DNA of 64,000 nt from Streptomyces sp. BV286 (GTDB lineage: Bacteria > Actinomycetota > Actinomycetes > Streptomycetales > Streptomycetaceae). Below are positions 39,847-48,817 of the stretch, piece by piece (the first letter of the stretch is position 1; each line of letters starts with the position of its first letter). The stretch covers positions 1 through 64,000 of the forward strand of contig NZ_JAHRIB010000062.1 in NCBI RefSeq assembly GCF_019090165.1, written 5' to 3'. Below the pieces are notes generated by a model. It searched no databases, was not told the DNA's origin, and saw only the letters and a list, made by a program, of their open reading frames with translations. Position numbers and translations under genes: made by a program.

Positions 39847-42147
39847 ATGGAACCGACCGAGAGCGCCTCCCCGGACTCACGGCTGCGCCCACGCTGGATG
39901 ACCGGCGTGCGGCGGTGGGGTCACCCCTTGCTCCAGCGAAGCCGGGAGTTCGCAGCGGGTCTCGGGGCCACCGGTCCCACGGTGCGGCCGGGCCCGCCGG
40001 GATACGTCGCCGGACAGCGGAGCACGGCGCACGGACTCGGCCCCGGCCATCTCACCGCCGTCCCCGGAGCCCCCTCCCGGATGCCGGGTCAGGAGCCGGA
40101 ACAGAAGTCCTGGCCCGCGCTGCCCGCTGCGGTCGTCACGGCCGCCGCCTTCGTGCTGGGCGCGGGGTTCTACCGGGCCTTCACCGGGCACCACGCGCTG
40201 TTTCCCTCGGGGTCCGTCGGCTGGGCGCTGGCCGTCCTGGTCGGCGTCATCGTCGGCCACCTCGTCGCGCTCGGCCGTTCCCGCTGGTGGGGCGGCACCG
40301 GTTCGGGAGCGGCCCTCACGCTGGCCGTCCTGCTGCTCTACGGCTGGGTGCCGGCCGGAATGGTCAGCCTCACCGTCGTCGTCCTCGTCGGCATAGCCCG
40401 CCGCCACCGCTGGCGCCAGGGTGTCCTGCACGGTGCGGTGGACATACTGGGCATCGGCGCCGGGGCGCTGGTGCTGGCCGCCTTCGGCCGGGTGCCGTCC
40501 GTCGAGACGCCCTGGAAGCCGGAGACCTGGACCGTCTACACCGCACCTTCGGTGGTGTTGGTGGCCGGGGCGTATCTCGGGGTGACCCGCGCGCTGCTCT
40601 GGTACCTCCACGCGCCGCGTACCGCCGGACTGCCGACCGTGGCCCGTACCGCCCTGGTCAGACAGGGGCTGCTGGCCGTCGCGCTGCTCGGTATCGCCCC
40701 GCTGATCTGTGTCGTCGCCATCGCCCTCCCCGTGCTCCTGCCGCTCTTCTCCGTCCCGCTCATCGCTCTCGACTCCACGCTCTGGATAGCGCGCGCCCGG
40801 GCCGAGGAGCAACTGCGTGACCCCCTCACCGGACTGCCCAACCGGCAGTGGCTTCTCGAACGGACCTGGCGGGCGCTGGACGATGCCGAGCGAATCGGTG
40901 CACGTTCCGCGCTGATGCTGATCGACCTCGACCGTTTCAGGGCCGTGAATGACACGCTCGGGCATCTCGCCGGGGACCGGCTGCTGTTGCAGATAGCGGA
41001 CCGGCTGCGGGTCGCCCTGCCGCGCGGGGCGGAGGCCGCGCGGCTCGGTGGGGACGAGTTCGCCGTGTTACTGCCCATCGTCGACTCGACGACGTCCGCG
41101 ACGCGGGTCGCCCGCAATCTCGTGACGATGCTGGGGTCACCGCTCGACCTGGACGGGCTGACGCTCGTCCTGGAGGCCAGCGCGGGGCTCGCGGTCTTCC
41201 CCGACCACGCACTCGACGCGGAGGGGCTGCTGCGGCGGGCGGACGTCGCGATGTACCAGGCGAAGAGGGACCGCACGGGGGTGGAGGTCTACGAGTCCAA
41301 GCGGGACTCCAACACCCCTGACCGGCTCGGGCTGCTGGGGGATCTGCGACGGGCGCTCGACACGGGCGACGTCGAGCTGCACTACCAGCCGAAGGTGCGG
41401 TTCGACGGGCAGGTGGCCGGGCTGGAGGCGCTCGTGCGGTGGGTGCATCCCGAGCGCGGGAAGGTACCGCCGGACGAGTTCATAGCCATCGCCGAGTCGT
41501 CCGGTCTGATGCCGCATCTGACCGAGTACGTACTGGAGAAGGCGCTCGCGCAGGTGGCGAGCTGGCGGGCCCGTGGACTGCGGGTCCCGGTCGCCGTCAA
41601 CGTGTCACCGCGGGACGTGCACACGCCCGGGTTCGCCGGATCGGTGGCCGCGCGGCTGGCCCGGCACGGGGTTCCCGCGGGGGCGCTTCAGCTGGAGATA
41701 ACGGAACACGTGCTGCTGGAGGACCCGCAGCGGGCCGCGGACACCCTGGCCGGGCTGACCGCACACGGCGTGAAGATGTCGCTCGACGACTTCGGGACCG
41801 GGTACTCGTCGCTGGTGCATCTGCGGCGGCTGCCCGTGAGCGAGCTGAAGATCGACCGGTCCTTCGTGGCCCGGCTCGCGGTGGACACCGAGGACGCCGA
41901 GATCGTCCGGTGCACCATCGATCTCGCCCATTCGCTCGGGCTGGTGGTCGTCGCCGAGGGTGTCGAGGACGACGAGACGTGGGAGCGGCTGCGGGACCTC
42001 GGGTGCGACGCCGTTCAGGGGTGGCTCGTGGCCGCGGCGATGCCTCCGGAGGAGGCCACCGCGTGGCTGCTCGCCCGGGGGTCGCGAGGGTGGCAGCGGC
42101 CCGCCGCGGCGCTCCCCGCGGCGTTGCCCGCGGCGGCCGACGAGTAG
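39847..42147 (+). CDS. rmdB: Membrane-bound GGDEF-EAL c-di-GMP enzyme (RmdB-like)
   Basis: 766 residues. Six or more membrane helices (about 95-320) lead to a GGDEF domain (RLGGDEF at 401-405, no RxxD I-site) and an EAL domain (EALVRW from 527) with LEITEHV, LDDFGTGYSS, LKIDRSFV, VAEGVEDDE and QGW, so both activities look possible. RmdB is an established phosphodiesterase acting in aerial development, and its gene lies beside ligA in S. coelicolor as I recall. An in-frame TTA codon (41068-41070) follows the GGDEF motif. Start ATG 39847. The 261 bases upstream probably hold its promoter; no clear -35/-10 was found. Confidence 0.9.
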   Translation: MEPTESASPDSRLRPRWMTGVRRWGHPLLQRSREFAAGLGATGPTVRPGPPGYVAGQRSTAHGLGPGHLTAVPGAPSRMPGQEPEQKSWPALPAAVVTAAAFVLGAGFYRAFTGHHALFPSGSVGWALAVLVGVIVGHLVALGRSRWWGGTGSGAALTLAVLLLYGWVPAGMVSLTVVVLVGIARRHRWRQGVLHGAVDILGIGAGALVLAAFGRVPSVETPWKPETWTVYTAPSVVLVAGAYLGVTRALLWYLHAPRTAGLPTVARTALVRQGLLAVALLGIAPLICVVAIALPVLLPLFSVPLIALDSTLWIARARAEEQLRDPLTGLPNRQWLLERTWRALDDAERIGARSALMLIDLDRFRAVNDTLGHLAGDRLLLQIADRLRVALPRGAEAARLGGDEFAVLLPIVDSTTSATRVARNLVTMLGSPLDLDGLTLVLEASAGLAVFPDHALDAEGLLRRADVAMYQAKRDRTGVEVYESKRDSNTPDRLGLLGDLRRALDTGDVELHYQPKVRFDGQVAGLEALVRWVHPERGKVPPDEFIAIAESSGLMPHLTEYVLEKALAQVASWRARGLRVPVAVNVSPRDVHTPGFAGSVAARLARHGVPAGALQLEITEHVLLEDPQRAADTLAGLTAHGVKMSLDDFGTGYSSLVHLRRLPVSELKIDRSFVARLAVDTEDAEIVRCTIDLAHSLGLVVVAEGVEDDETWERLRDLGCDAVQGWLVAAAMPPEEATAWLLARGSRGWQRPAAALPAALPAAADE

Positions 42148-42150
42148 GCG

Positions 42151-42189
42151 GGTGCGGGTCGGTGGGTTTGGTTCTCTCCCATCCGCACC
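42151..42189 (+). terminator. Terminator candidate after the rmdB-like gene
   Basis: GGTGCGG (42151-42157) and CCGCACC (42183-42189) with an inner TGGG/CCCA pairing, starting four bases after the stop codon. Confidence 0.5.
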
Positions 42190-42603
42190 ATCCGTGACCG
42201 GCGCCCGACGGGCGAAGGTCTCCCGCGGGGGTCCCCACCGTCGGCGGCTCCCGGTCCGTCGTACGCCGGCGCCCGCTGAGCCCGCGCCACCCGCGCACGG
42301 CTCCCGTGGCTCTCCGTACGGCGTGCGGTCGTGCACCCCCGCTGACCGGCACGGCCCCCAGCGGCTCCCCGCCCGCCCTGCGGCGCCGCCGCCCCCTGGC
42401 CGGGCTCGGTCGAACCCCAGTTGCTCCCTGCCCAGCCTCCGGCCGCGCGCCCCTTCGGCCGGAGCGCCCGCCTGCCCTGCGCCGGTGGTGCGGTCCTCGT
42501 ATGTGCCGGGCCGGGTGGTGCGGGGGAAACCGGTGTACGGGGATCGGCGTGCGACCCATAGGATTGGGCCAAACCACACTCACTCACCCCTGAGGATCGC
42601 TGC
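42190..42603 (+). other. GC-rich gap before gatC
   Basis: About 410 bases without a convincing gene. It holds a 9-bp hairpin CTCCGGCCG (42437-42445) / CGGCCGGAG (42456-42464) and, near the end, TAGGAT (42559-42564), a likely -10 box for the gatC operon giving a leader of about 35-40 bases that contains GAGGATC before gatC. No matching -35 was recognised. Confidence 0.45.
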
Positions 42604-42900
42604 ATGCCTGGCATCACGCGCGAGGAGGTCGCCCACCTCGCCCGGCTGGCGCGTCTGGAGCTGAAGGGCGAAGAGCTCGACCACTTCGCCGGCCAGCTCG
42701 ACGACATCATCGGCGCGGTCGCCCGCGTCAGCGAGGTCGCCGACCAAGACGTACCGCCGACCTCCCACCCGCTGCCGCTGACGAACGTCATGCGCGCGGA
42801 CGAGGTCCGTCCGTCGCTCACCCCCGAGCAGGCGCTCTCCAGCGCCCCGGCCCAGGAGCAGCAGCGTTTCAAGGTGCCGCAGATCCTGGGGGAGGACTAA
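42604..42900 (+). CDS. gatC: Aspartyl/glutamyl-tRNA amidotransferase subunit C
   Basis: 98 residues, normal family length. Starts [20 protein letters not shown] and ends in the conserved VPQILGED-type tail. It links GatA and GatB in the complex that converts Glu-tRNA(Gln) and Asp-tRNA(Asn) to the amidated forms. A GAGGATC box precedes the ATG. gatA follows five bases later. Confidence 0.97.
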   Translation: MPGITREEVAHLARLARLELKGEELDHFAGQLDDIIGAVARVSEVADQDVPPTSHPLPLTNVMRADEVRPSLTPEQALSSAPAQEQQRFKVPQILGED

Positions 42901-42905
42901 TCACC

Positions 42906-44411
42906 ATGACGGACAGCAACGTCAACATCATCAGGCTCACCGCCGCGGAGATCGCCGCAGGCATCGCCGCCGGTGAGCTCACGGCCGTCGAGGTCACCGA
43001 GGCCCACCTCGCGCGCATCGAGGCCGTCGACGAGAAGGTGCACGCCTTCCTGCACGTCGACCGGGAAGGGGCGCTCGCCCAGGCCCGTGCCGTCGACGAG
43101 AAGCGGGAGAGGGGCGAGAAGCTCGGCCCGCTCGCCGGTGTCCCCCTCGCGCTCAAGGACATCTTCACCACCGAGGGCATTCCGACGACCGTCGGTTCGA
43201 AGATCCTCGAAGGCTGGATCCCGCCCTACGACGCGACGCTCACCAAGCGGCTCAAGGCCGCCGACGTCGTCATCCTCGGCAAGACCAACATGGACGAGTT
43301 CGCCATGGGGTCCAGCACCGAGAACAGCGCGTACGGGCCCACCGGCAACCCCTGGGACCTGACGAGGATCCCCGGCGGCTCCGGCGGCGGTTCGTCCGCC
43401 GCCCTCGCCTCCTTCCAGGCGCCCCTCGCCATCGGCACCGACACCGGCGGGTCCATCCGCCAGCCGGCCGCCGTCACCGGCACGGTCGGCGTGAAGCCGA
43501 CGTACGGCGCCGTCTCGCGCTACGGCATGGTGGCGTTCTCGTCGTCCCTCGACCAGGGCGGCCCCTGCGCCCGTACGGTCCTGGACGCCGCGCTCCTCCA
43601 CGAGGTCATCGCCGGCCACGACCCCCTCGACTCCACCTCCATCGACGCGCCCGTACCGGCCGTCGTCGAGGCCGCCCGCAACGGCAGCGTGGCGGGCATG
43701 CGTGTCGGCGTCGTGAAGCAGTTCCGCGGCGAGGGCTACCAGGCCGGTGTCGTGCAGCGCTTCGACGAGTCGGTGGAGCTCCTCAGGGAGCTGGGCGCCG
43801 AGATCGTCGAGCTGGACTGCCCGTCCTTCGACCTCGCCCTGTCGGCGTACTACCTCATCGCCCCGTCCGAGTGTTCGAGCAACCTCGCCCGCTTCGACGG
43901 CCTGCGCTACGGCCTGCGCGTCGGTGACGACGGCACCCGCTCCGCCGAGGACGTCACCGCCCTCACCCGTGAGGCGGGCTTCGGCGACGAGGTCAAGCGC
44001 CGCATCATGCTCGGCACGTACGCCCTCAGCTCGGGCTACTACGACGCGTACTACGGCAGCGCCCAGAAGGTCCGTACGCTCATCACGCGGGACTTCGAGA
44101 AGGCGTTCGAGCAGGTCGACGTGATCGTGTCGCCCACGACGCCGACCACCGCCTTCCCGATCGGCGAGCGCGCCGACGACCCGATGGCGATGTACCTCGC
44201 GGACCTGTGCACCATTCCCACGAACCTCGCGGGCAACGCCGCGATGTCGCTGCCCTGCGGCCTCGCGCCCGAGGACAACCTGCCCGTCGGCCTGCAGATC
44301 ATCGCGCCGGCCCTCAAGGACGACCGCCTTTACAAGGTGGGAGCCGCCGTCGAGGCCGCGTTCGTGGAACGCTGGGGCCACCCGTTGATCGAGGAGGCTC
44401 CGTCGCTGTGA
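42906..44411 (+). CDS. gatA: Aspartyl/glutamyl-tRNA amidotransferase subunit A
   Basis: 501 residues, amidase-signature enzyme that releases ammonia from glutamine. The catalytic Lys is in PLALKDIF and the Ser-cis-Ser pair in [12 protein letters not shown] and [10 protein letters not shown]. It is the second gene of the operon and overlaps the next small gene by four bases (GTGA). Confidence 0.98.
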   Translation: MTDSNVNIIRLTAAEIAAGIAAGELTAVEVTEAHLARIEAVDEKVHAFLHVDREGALAQARAVDEKRERGEKLGPLAGVPLALKDIFTTEGIPTTVGSKILEGWIPPYDATLTKRLKAADVVILGKTNMDEFAMGSSTENSAYGPTGNPWDLTRIPGGSGGGSSAALASFQAPLAIGTDTGGSIRQPAAVTGTVGVKPTYGAVSRYGMVAFSSSLDQGGPCARTVLDAALLHEVIAGHDPLDSTSIDAPVPAVVEAARNGSVAGMRVGVVKQFRGEGYQAGVVQRFDESVELLRELGAEIVELDCPSFDLALSAYYLIAPSECSSNLARFDGLRYGLRVGDDGTRSAEDVTALTREAGFGDEVKRRIMLGTYALSSGYYDAYYGSAQKVRTLITRDFEKAFEQVDVIVSPTTPTTAFPIGERADDPMAMYLADLCTIPTNLAGNAAMSLPCGLAPEDNLPVGLQIIAPALKDDRLYKVGAAVEAAFVERWGHPLIEEAPSL

Positions 44412-44650
44412 GTGCCATGGGCAAGAAGGCAAAGAACTTCAAGAAGTCGAAGGCCGGGCTGTACGTGTCGCTCGGCAGTACCGCGTTCGGCGTGATCAGC
44501 GTCGCCAAGCAGGCCAAGCTGGCCCGCAGTGACGGCGACACCCTGAGGCTCATCGACGCCGCCGTATCCGCCGCCGCCATCGTCACCGGACTCGCCATCC
44601 TCTACCGGGAGCTCAAGCGCCTGGGCGACGAAGACGTCCTGCTGGGCTGA
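44408..44650 (+). CDS. Small membrane protein inside the gatCAB operon
   Basis: 80 residues. The GTG at 44408 overlaps the gatA stop (GTGA), and an ATG lies three codons later. A basic N-terminus ([13 protein letters not shown]) leads to helix [19 protein letters not shown] and a second helix [19 protein letters not shown], with an acidic end GDEDVLLG. No known domain is recognised. The tight coupling between gatA and gatB suggests it is made with the amidotransferase; whether it interacts with the complex or only shares its expression is unknown. Confidence 0.75.
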   Translation: MSAMGKKAKNFKKSKAGLYVSLGSTAFGVISVAKQAKLARSDGDTLRLIDAAVSAAAIVTGLAILYRELKRLGDEDVLLG

Positions 44651-44666
44651 GAGGGAATGTTTCACC

Positions 44667-46178
44667 GTGACTGCCACGACTGACCTGGTGTCGTACGAGG
44701 ACGCGCTGGCGTCGTACGACCCCGTCATGGGCCTCGAGGTCCATGTCGAACTCGGCACCAGGACCAAGATGTTCTGCGGGTGCTCCACCGAGCTGGGCGC
44801 CGAGCCCAACTCGCAGACCTGCCCGACCTGCCTCGGCATGCCCGGCGCACTGCCGGCCGTCAACGCGATCGGCGTCGAGTCCGCCATCAAGATCGGTCTC
44901 GCGCTGCACTGCGAGATCGCCGAGTGGTGCCGCTTCGCCCGGAAGAACTACTTCTATCCGGACATGCCGAAGAACTTCCAGACCTCCCAGTACGACGAGC
45001 CGATCGCCTTCAACGGCTATCTGGACGTCCAGCTGGAGGACGGCGAGGTCTTCCGTGTGGAGATCGAGCGCGCCCACATGGAGGAGGACACCGGGAAGTC
45101 GCTGCACGTCGGCGGCGCCACGGGCCGTATCCACGGCGCCTCGCACTCGCTGCTCGACTACAACCGCGCCGGCATCCCGCTCATCGAGATCGTCACCAAG
45201 CCGATCGAGGGTGCGGGCGAGCGCGCTCCCGAGGTCGCCAAGGCGTACGTCGCCGAGCTGCGCGAGCTCATCAAGGCGCTCGGTGTGTCCGAGGCCCGTA
45301 TGGAGATGGGCCAGATGCGCTGCGACGTGAACCTGTCGCTGCGCCCGCACGGCCGGGAGAAGTTCGGCACGCGCAGCGAGACGAAGAACGTGAACTCGCT
45401 GCGTTCCGTCGAGCGCGCGGCCCGCTTCGAGATCCAGCGGCACGCGGCCGTTCTCAACGACGGCGGAACGATCATCCAGGAGACCCGTCACTTCCACGAG
45501 GACACGGGCTCCACGACCTCGGGCCGGGTGAAGGAGGAGGCGGAGGACTACCGCTACTTCCCCGAGCCGGACCTCGTCCCGGTCGCCCCGTCCCGCGAGT
45601 GGGTCGAGGAGCTGCGCGCGGGCCTGCCCGAGCAGCCGCTGGCCCGCCGCAACCGGCTGCGCGAGGAGTGGGGCGTCAGTGCCCACGACATGCAGTCGAT
45701 GCTCAACGCCGGTGCCATCGACCTGATCGTCGCCACCATCGCGGCGGGTGCCGACGCGGCCTCCGCGCGCAAGCGGTGGATGGGTGAACTGTCGCGCACG
45801 GCCAACGAGTCGGGGGTCTCCCTGGACGCGCTGGCCATCACGCCCGAGCAGGTCGCCCGGGTGACCGCCCTGGTCGACGAGGGCTCCCTCAACGACAAGC
45901 TGGCCCGCCAGGTCATCGAGGGTGTCCTCAAGGGCGAGGGCACACCCGACGAGGTCGTCGAGAAGCGCGGTCTGAAGGTCGTCTCCGACGAGGGCGCCCT
46001 GACGGCCGCCGTCGACGAGGCCATCGCGGGCAACCCCGGTGTCGCGGACAAGATCCGTGCCGGCAAGGTGGCCGCCGCGGGCGCTCTCGTGGGCGCCGTC
46101 ATGAAGGCCACGCGGGGGCAGGCCGACGCGGCCCGCGTCAAGGAACTGATCCTGGAGAAGCTCGGCGCCGAGGGCTAG
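44667..46178 (+). CDS. gatB: Aspartyl/glutamyl-tRNA amidotransferase subunit B
   Basis: 503 residues. Binds misacylated tRNA and phosphorylates the acyl group. The cradle domain has [18 protein letters not shown] and the Cys pair in [12 protein letters not shown] (zinc site). The active-site region HMEEDTGKS and QMRCDVNLS follow, and the C-terminal tail domain ends with the YqeY-like helix ([12 protein letters not shown]). GTG start at 44667, 16 bases after the small membrane-protein stop. A strong terminator follows. Confidence 0.98.
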   Translation: MTATTDLVSYEDALASYDPVMGLEVHVELGTRTKMFCGCSTELGAEPNSQTCPTCLGMPGALPAVNAIGVESAIKIGLALHCEIAEWCRFARKNYFYPDMPKNFQTSQYDEPIAFNGYLDVQLEDGEVFRVEIERAHMEEDTGKSLHVGGATGRIHGASHSLLDYNRAGIPLIEIVTKPIEGAGERAPEVAKAYVAELRELIKALGVSEARMEMGQMRCDVNLSLRPHGREKFGTRSETKNVNSLRSVERAARFEIQRHAAVLNDGGTIIQETRHFHEDTGSTTSGRVKEEAEDYRYFPEPDLVPVAPSREWVEELRAGLPEQPLARRNRLREEWGVSAHDMQSMLNAGAIDLIVATIAAGADAASARKRWMGELSRTANESGVSLDALAITPEQVARVTALVDEGSLNDKLARQVIEGVLKGEGTPDEVVEKRGLKVVSDEGALTAAVDEAIAGNPGVADKIRAGKVAAAGALVGAVMKATRGQADAARVKELILEKLGAEG

Positions 46179-46203
46179 CCCGCGGTTCCCCTTGCTCTTC
46201 TGC

Positions 46204-46247
46204 CCGAAGGGGCGGTGCGCCTGTGGTCAGGTGCACCGCCCCTTCGG
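46204..46247 (+). terminator. 15-bp-stem terminator after gatB
   Basis: CCGAAGGGGCGGTGC (46204-46218) and GCACCGCCCCTTCGG (46233-46247) are perfectly complementary with a 14-base loop, 25 bases after the gatB stop. Confidence 0.85.
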
Positions 46248-46297
46248 CGTTCCGCCAGAAGCGCGGCCGCCCGTGACCCCGCGGGCCGGACGGGGAG

Positions 46298-46325
46298 CAG
46301 CCGCGCAGTTCCCGCGCCCCTGAAA
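46298..46325. repeat. Dispersed Streptomyces intergenic element (copy)
   Basis: CCGCGCAGTTCCCGCGCCCC resembles the element near 31690 (one C fewer) and the inverted copy near 18680. It lies between the gatB terminator and the convergent MFS gene. Confidence 0.5.
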
Positions 46326-46399
46326 CGGTGACGGGTTGGCGGGGGTGGTCGGCCCACGGCGGCCACCTGGCGCGGGGCCGGCCCGTCCGGCCCGCGGGG

Positions 46400-47803
46400 T
46401 CACGGGCGGTGCCTCGGCAGGCGGGCCGCCATCGGCAGGGCCAGCAGCATCAGGGCCGCCCCGCACAGGAGTGTCGTACGGAAGCCGTCCGTCGCCGTCA
46501 GGAGCAGGGCCGCCAGGGCCGTGCCGACCGACGCGGCCATCTGGAGGACGATGCCGAGCGCCGTGCTGCCGGCGGCGACCTCGGCGTCCGCGAGGCCGCG
46601 CGTGGCGGAGGCCATCACCGGCATGCTGGTCATGCCGACACCGGTGCCCATGACGGCGAGGGAGGCGACCAGGCGCCAGTACGGCGTGTCCGGACCGGCC
46701 TGCACGGCGAAGGCCAGGAAGCCCGTGACGGCGACCAGGACACCGGGGACGACGATCGCGCGCGTCGCGACCCGGTCCGAGACCCGGCTGGAGATCTGCA
46801 TCACCGTGCCGCTGAAGAGGAACTGAGGAGCCATCAGCAGCCCGGCCTCGGTGGCGGACAGGCCGCGTTCCTGCTGCCAGTACAGCGGTACGAGGATCAT
46901 CGAGCCGAAGTACGCGGCCGAGAACGGCATCATCGTCGCCACCGCCCGGCCGACCGAAGCCCCGCGCAGCAGGCGCAGATCGAGCAGGGGGTGCTCCACC
47001 CGGAGGGCCCGTACGGCGAAGGCCGTCACCAGTGCCGTACCGGCGACGAGCGGGACGACGACCCCCACCGAGTCCAGGCCGCCGCGCTCGCCGCCCAGCG
47101 TCAGCCCGTACAGCAGGGCCGCGAGGCCGGGGGAGAGCGTCAGCAGTCCGGCCAGGTCCAGCGGGCGGCGGGCCCGCTCGTCGTCGCCGCGCAGCACGCG
47201 CGCCCCGAGCAGCAGGGTGAGGGCGCCGACGGGGACGTTGACGAAGAAGATCCAGCGCCAGGACAGCGAGTCGGTGAGGAAGCCGCCCAGGACCGGGCCC
47301 GTCATCGGGCCGACGAGGACGGGAATCCCGAGGATGCCCATCATCGTGCCCTTGCGCTCGGGCGGGGCGGCGCGCAGGACCACCGTCATCGCGACGGGCA
47401 CGATCATGCCGCCGCCGAGCCCCTGCACCACCCGGAACGCGATCAGTGAGCCGGCGTCCCAGGCGAGGCCGGTGAGTGCCGAGCCGAGCGTGAAGAGCGC
47501 GACGGCGGTGAGGAAGACCCGCTTGGCGCCGTGGCGGCCCACCGCCCACGCGGTGACGGGGATGACGGTGGCGAGCGCCAGCGAGTAGCCGGTCACCGTC
47601 CACTGGACGACGGACAGGGGTGCGTCGAAGGCGTGCGACAGGCGGTCCAGCGCCACGTTGACGATGGTCAGGTCGAGCACCGTCATGAAGGACCCGAGGA
47701 CCACGACGCCCGCGAGGGCCAGGACGTCCCGGGGTATGGCGGGCAGGGGCGGATCGCCCTTCTCCCCGCTGCCTCCGGCCCGCGTCGGCAGGGTGGAGCT
47801 CAT
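46400..47803 (-). CDS. MFS drug exporter (EmrB/QacA type)
   Basis: 467 residues, multi-helix inner-membrane proton antiporter. The family D1 motif in helix 1 is LDLTIVNVAL; motif A-like GRHGAKRVFL, motif C-like GPMTGPVLGG and SWRWIFFVNVPVG are present. Likely exports hydrophobic drugs or metabolites. It is divergent from a TetR gene; an operator-like inverted repeat lies in the 133-base space, overlapping a candidate promoter (TTGCAT, 16 bases, TGTACT on the minus strand), so control by that TetR protein is very likely. Confidence 0.9.
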   Translation of the reverse strand: MSSTLPTRAGGSGEKGDPPLPAIPRDVLALAGVVVLGSFMTVLDLTIVNVALDRLSHAFDAPLSVVQWTVTGYSLALATVIPVTAWAVGRHGAKRVFLTAVALFTLGSALTGLAWDAGSLIAFRVVQGLGGGMIVPVAMTVVLRAAPPERKGTMMGILGIPVLVGPMTGPVLGGFLTDSLSWRWIFFVNVPVGALTLLLGARVLRGDDERARRPLDLAGLLTLSPGLAALLYGLTLGGERGGLDSVGVVVPLVAGTALVTAFAVRALRVEHPLLDLRLLRGASVGRAVATMMPFSAAYFGSMILVPLYWQQERGLSATEAGLLMAPQFLFSGTVMQISSRVSDRVATRAIVVPGVLVAVTGFLAFAVQAGPDTPYWRLVASLAVMGTGVGMTSMPVMASATRGLADAEVAAGSTALGIVLQMAASVGTALAALLLTATDGFRTTLLCGAALMLLALPMAARLPRHRP

Positions 47804-47872
47804 CGTGCCCCGTACGGGGATGAGGTGAGAGAGTCGGTCATGACGAGAAAGTACAACGGTGATGGCAATAAA

Positions 47873-47888
47873 TGCAACGAGCGTTGTA
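47873..47888. promoter_or_regulatory. Candidate TetR operator between MFS and TetR genes
   Basis: TGCAACGAGCGTTGTA is an inverted repeat with arms CAACG and CGTTG around AG and one mismatch further out. It covers the -35 region of the leftward candidate promoter (TTGCAT) and lies upstream of a possible rightward promoter (TTGTAA, then TACCGT). A further ACAACG half-site is at 47853-47858. Confidence 0.65.
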
Positions 47889-47936
47889 ATGACCTTGATC
47901 CGGATACCGTGACGGGCGACAGGAAGGGGCAGGCGC

Positions 47937-48560
47937 GTGAGGCAAGGGCTCGCGGAGAAGCGGCAGGCGATCGTGCGGGGAGCCCGCCGTGTCTTCGGGC
48001 GCGACGGCTACACCCGCGCCGCCGTCGACTCCATCGCCGAGGAGGCCGGGGTCTCCTCCCGCACGATCTACAACCACTTCCCGCAGGGCAAGGCGCAGCT
48101 CTTCCGGGTCGTCGTCGTGGAGGGGTCGGAGGAGGTCGTGCGGGCCCTCCACGACGCCGTCGACCGGCGGCTCCACAAGGTCACCGACCTGGAGGCCGAC
48201 CTCGTGGCGTTCGCGCACGCCTGGACGTCGCCGATGCACCTGTATCCCGACCACTTCGCCGTCGTACGGCAGCTGCGGGCCGAGGTCGGCCACATCCCGC
48301 AGGAGTTCCTGGACGCGTGGCGTGCCTCCGGCCCCGACCGCGCTCTGGAGGAGGTGGCGGCCCGCTTCCGCGAGCTGGCCGAGGAAGGGCTCCTCGACGC
48401 CCCCGACCCGCGGCGGGCCGCCACCCACTTCCTCCAGCTGGCCGTCGGCGAGCTCAGCGACCGCACCTACCAGGGCGCCGTACCCGTCACGGACGAGGAG
48501 CGCGACGAGCTGATCGCGTCCGGGGTCCGGGCGTTCCTGCGGGGTTATGAACGGCGCTGA
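47937..48560 (+). CDS. TetR-family regulator, divergent from the MFS exporter
   Basis: 207 residues. The helix-turn-helix has GYTRAAVDSIAEEAGVSSRTIYNHF (given by its ends; residues 24-50), followed by GKAQLF; the C-terminal domain is of the kind that binds a drug-like ligand. GTG start at 47937, with AGGAAGGGGC upstream. The pairing with an exporter and the shared operator suggest a repressor relieved by the exported compound. Confidence 0.88.
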   Translation: MRQGLAEKRQAIVRGARRVFGRDGYTRAAVDSIAEEAGVSSRTIYNHFPQGKAQLFRVVVVEGSEEVVRALHDAVDRRLHKVTDLEADLVAFAHAWTSPMHLYPDHFAVVRQLRAEVGHIPQEFLDAWRASGPDRALEEVAARFRELAEEGLLDAPDPRRAATHFLQLAVGELSDRTYQGAVPVTDEERDELIASGVRAFLRGYERR

Positions 48561-48817
48561 GGCCGTTCGCGTACTCCCTGTCGGTCGACCGGGGGATGCG
48601 CCGACGCCGACGCGCGTCACTCCTGGCGTGCCTGCGGACGCCGGGAGGGGCGACAGAGTTCATTGGATTGTCGTGTGAACTGCCTCGCACTCTTGTGAGT
48701 AAACCCACGAATGAGGCCGACGATCACTTTTGGCTGCAAGAGTGACAACGCATCGGTCATGCGTTCTTTGCGGGCAGTTCCCGATAAAGATCCACAAAAT
48801 ACCCAGGGAGCTCGTCC

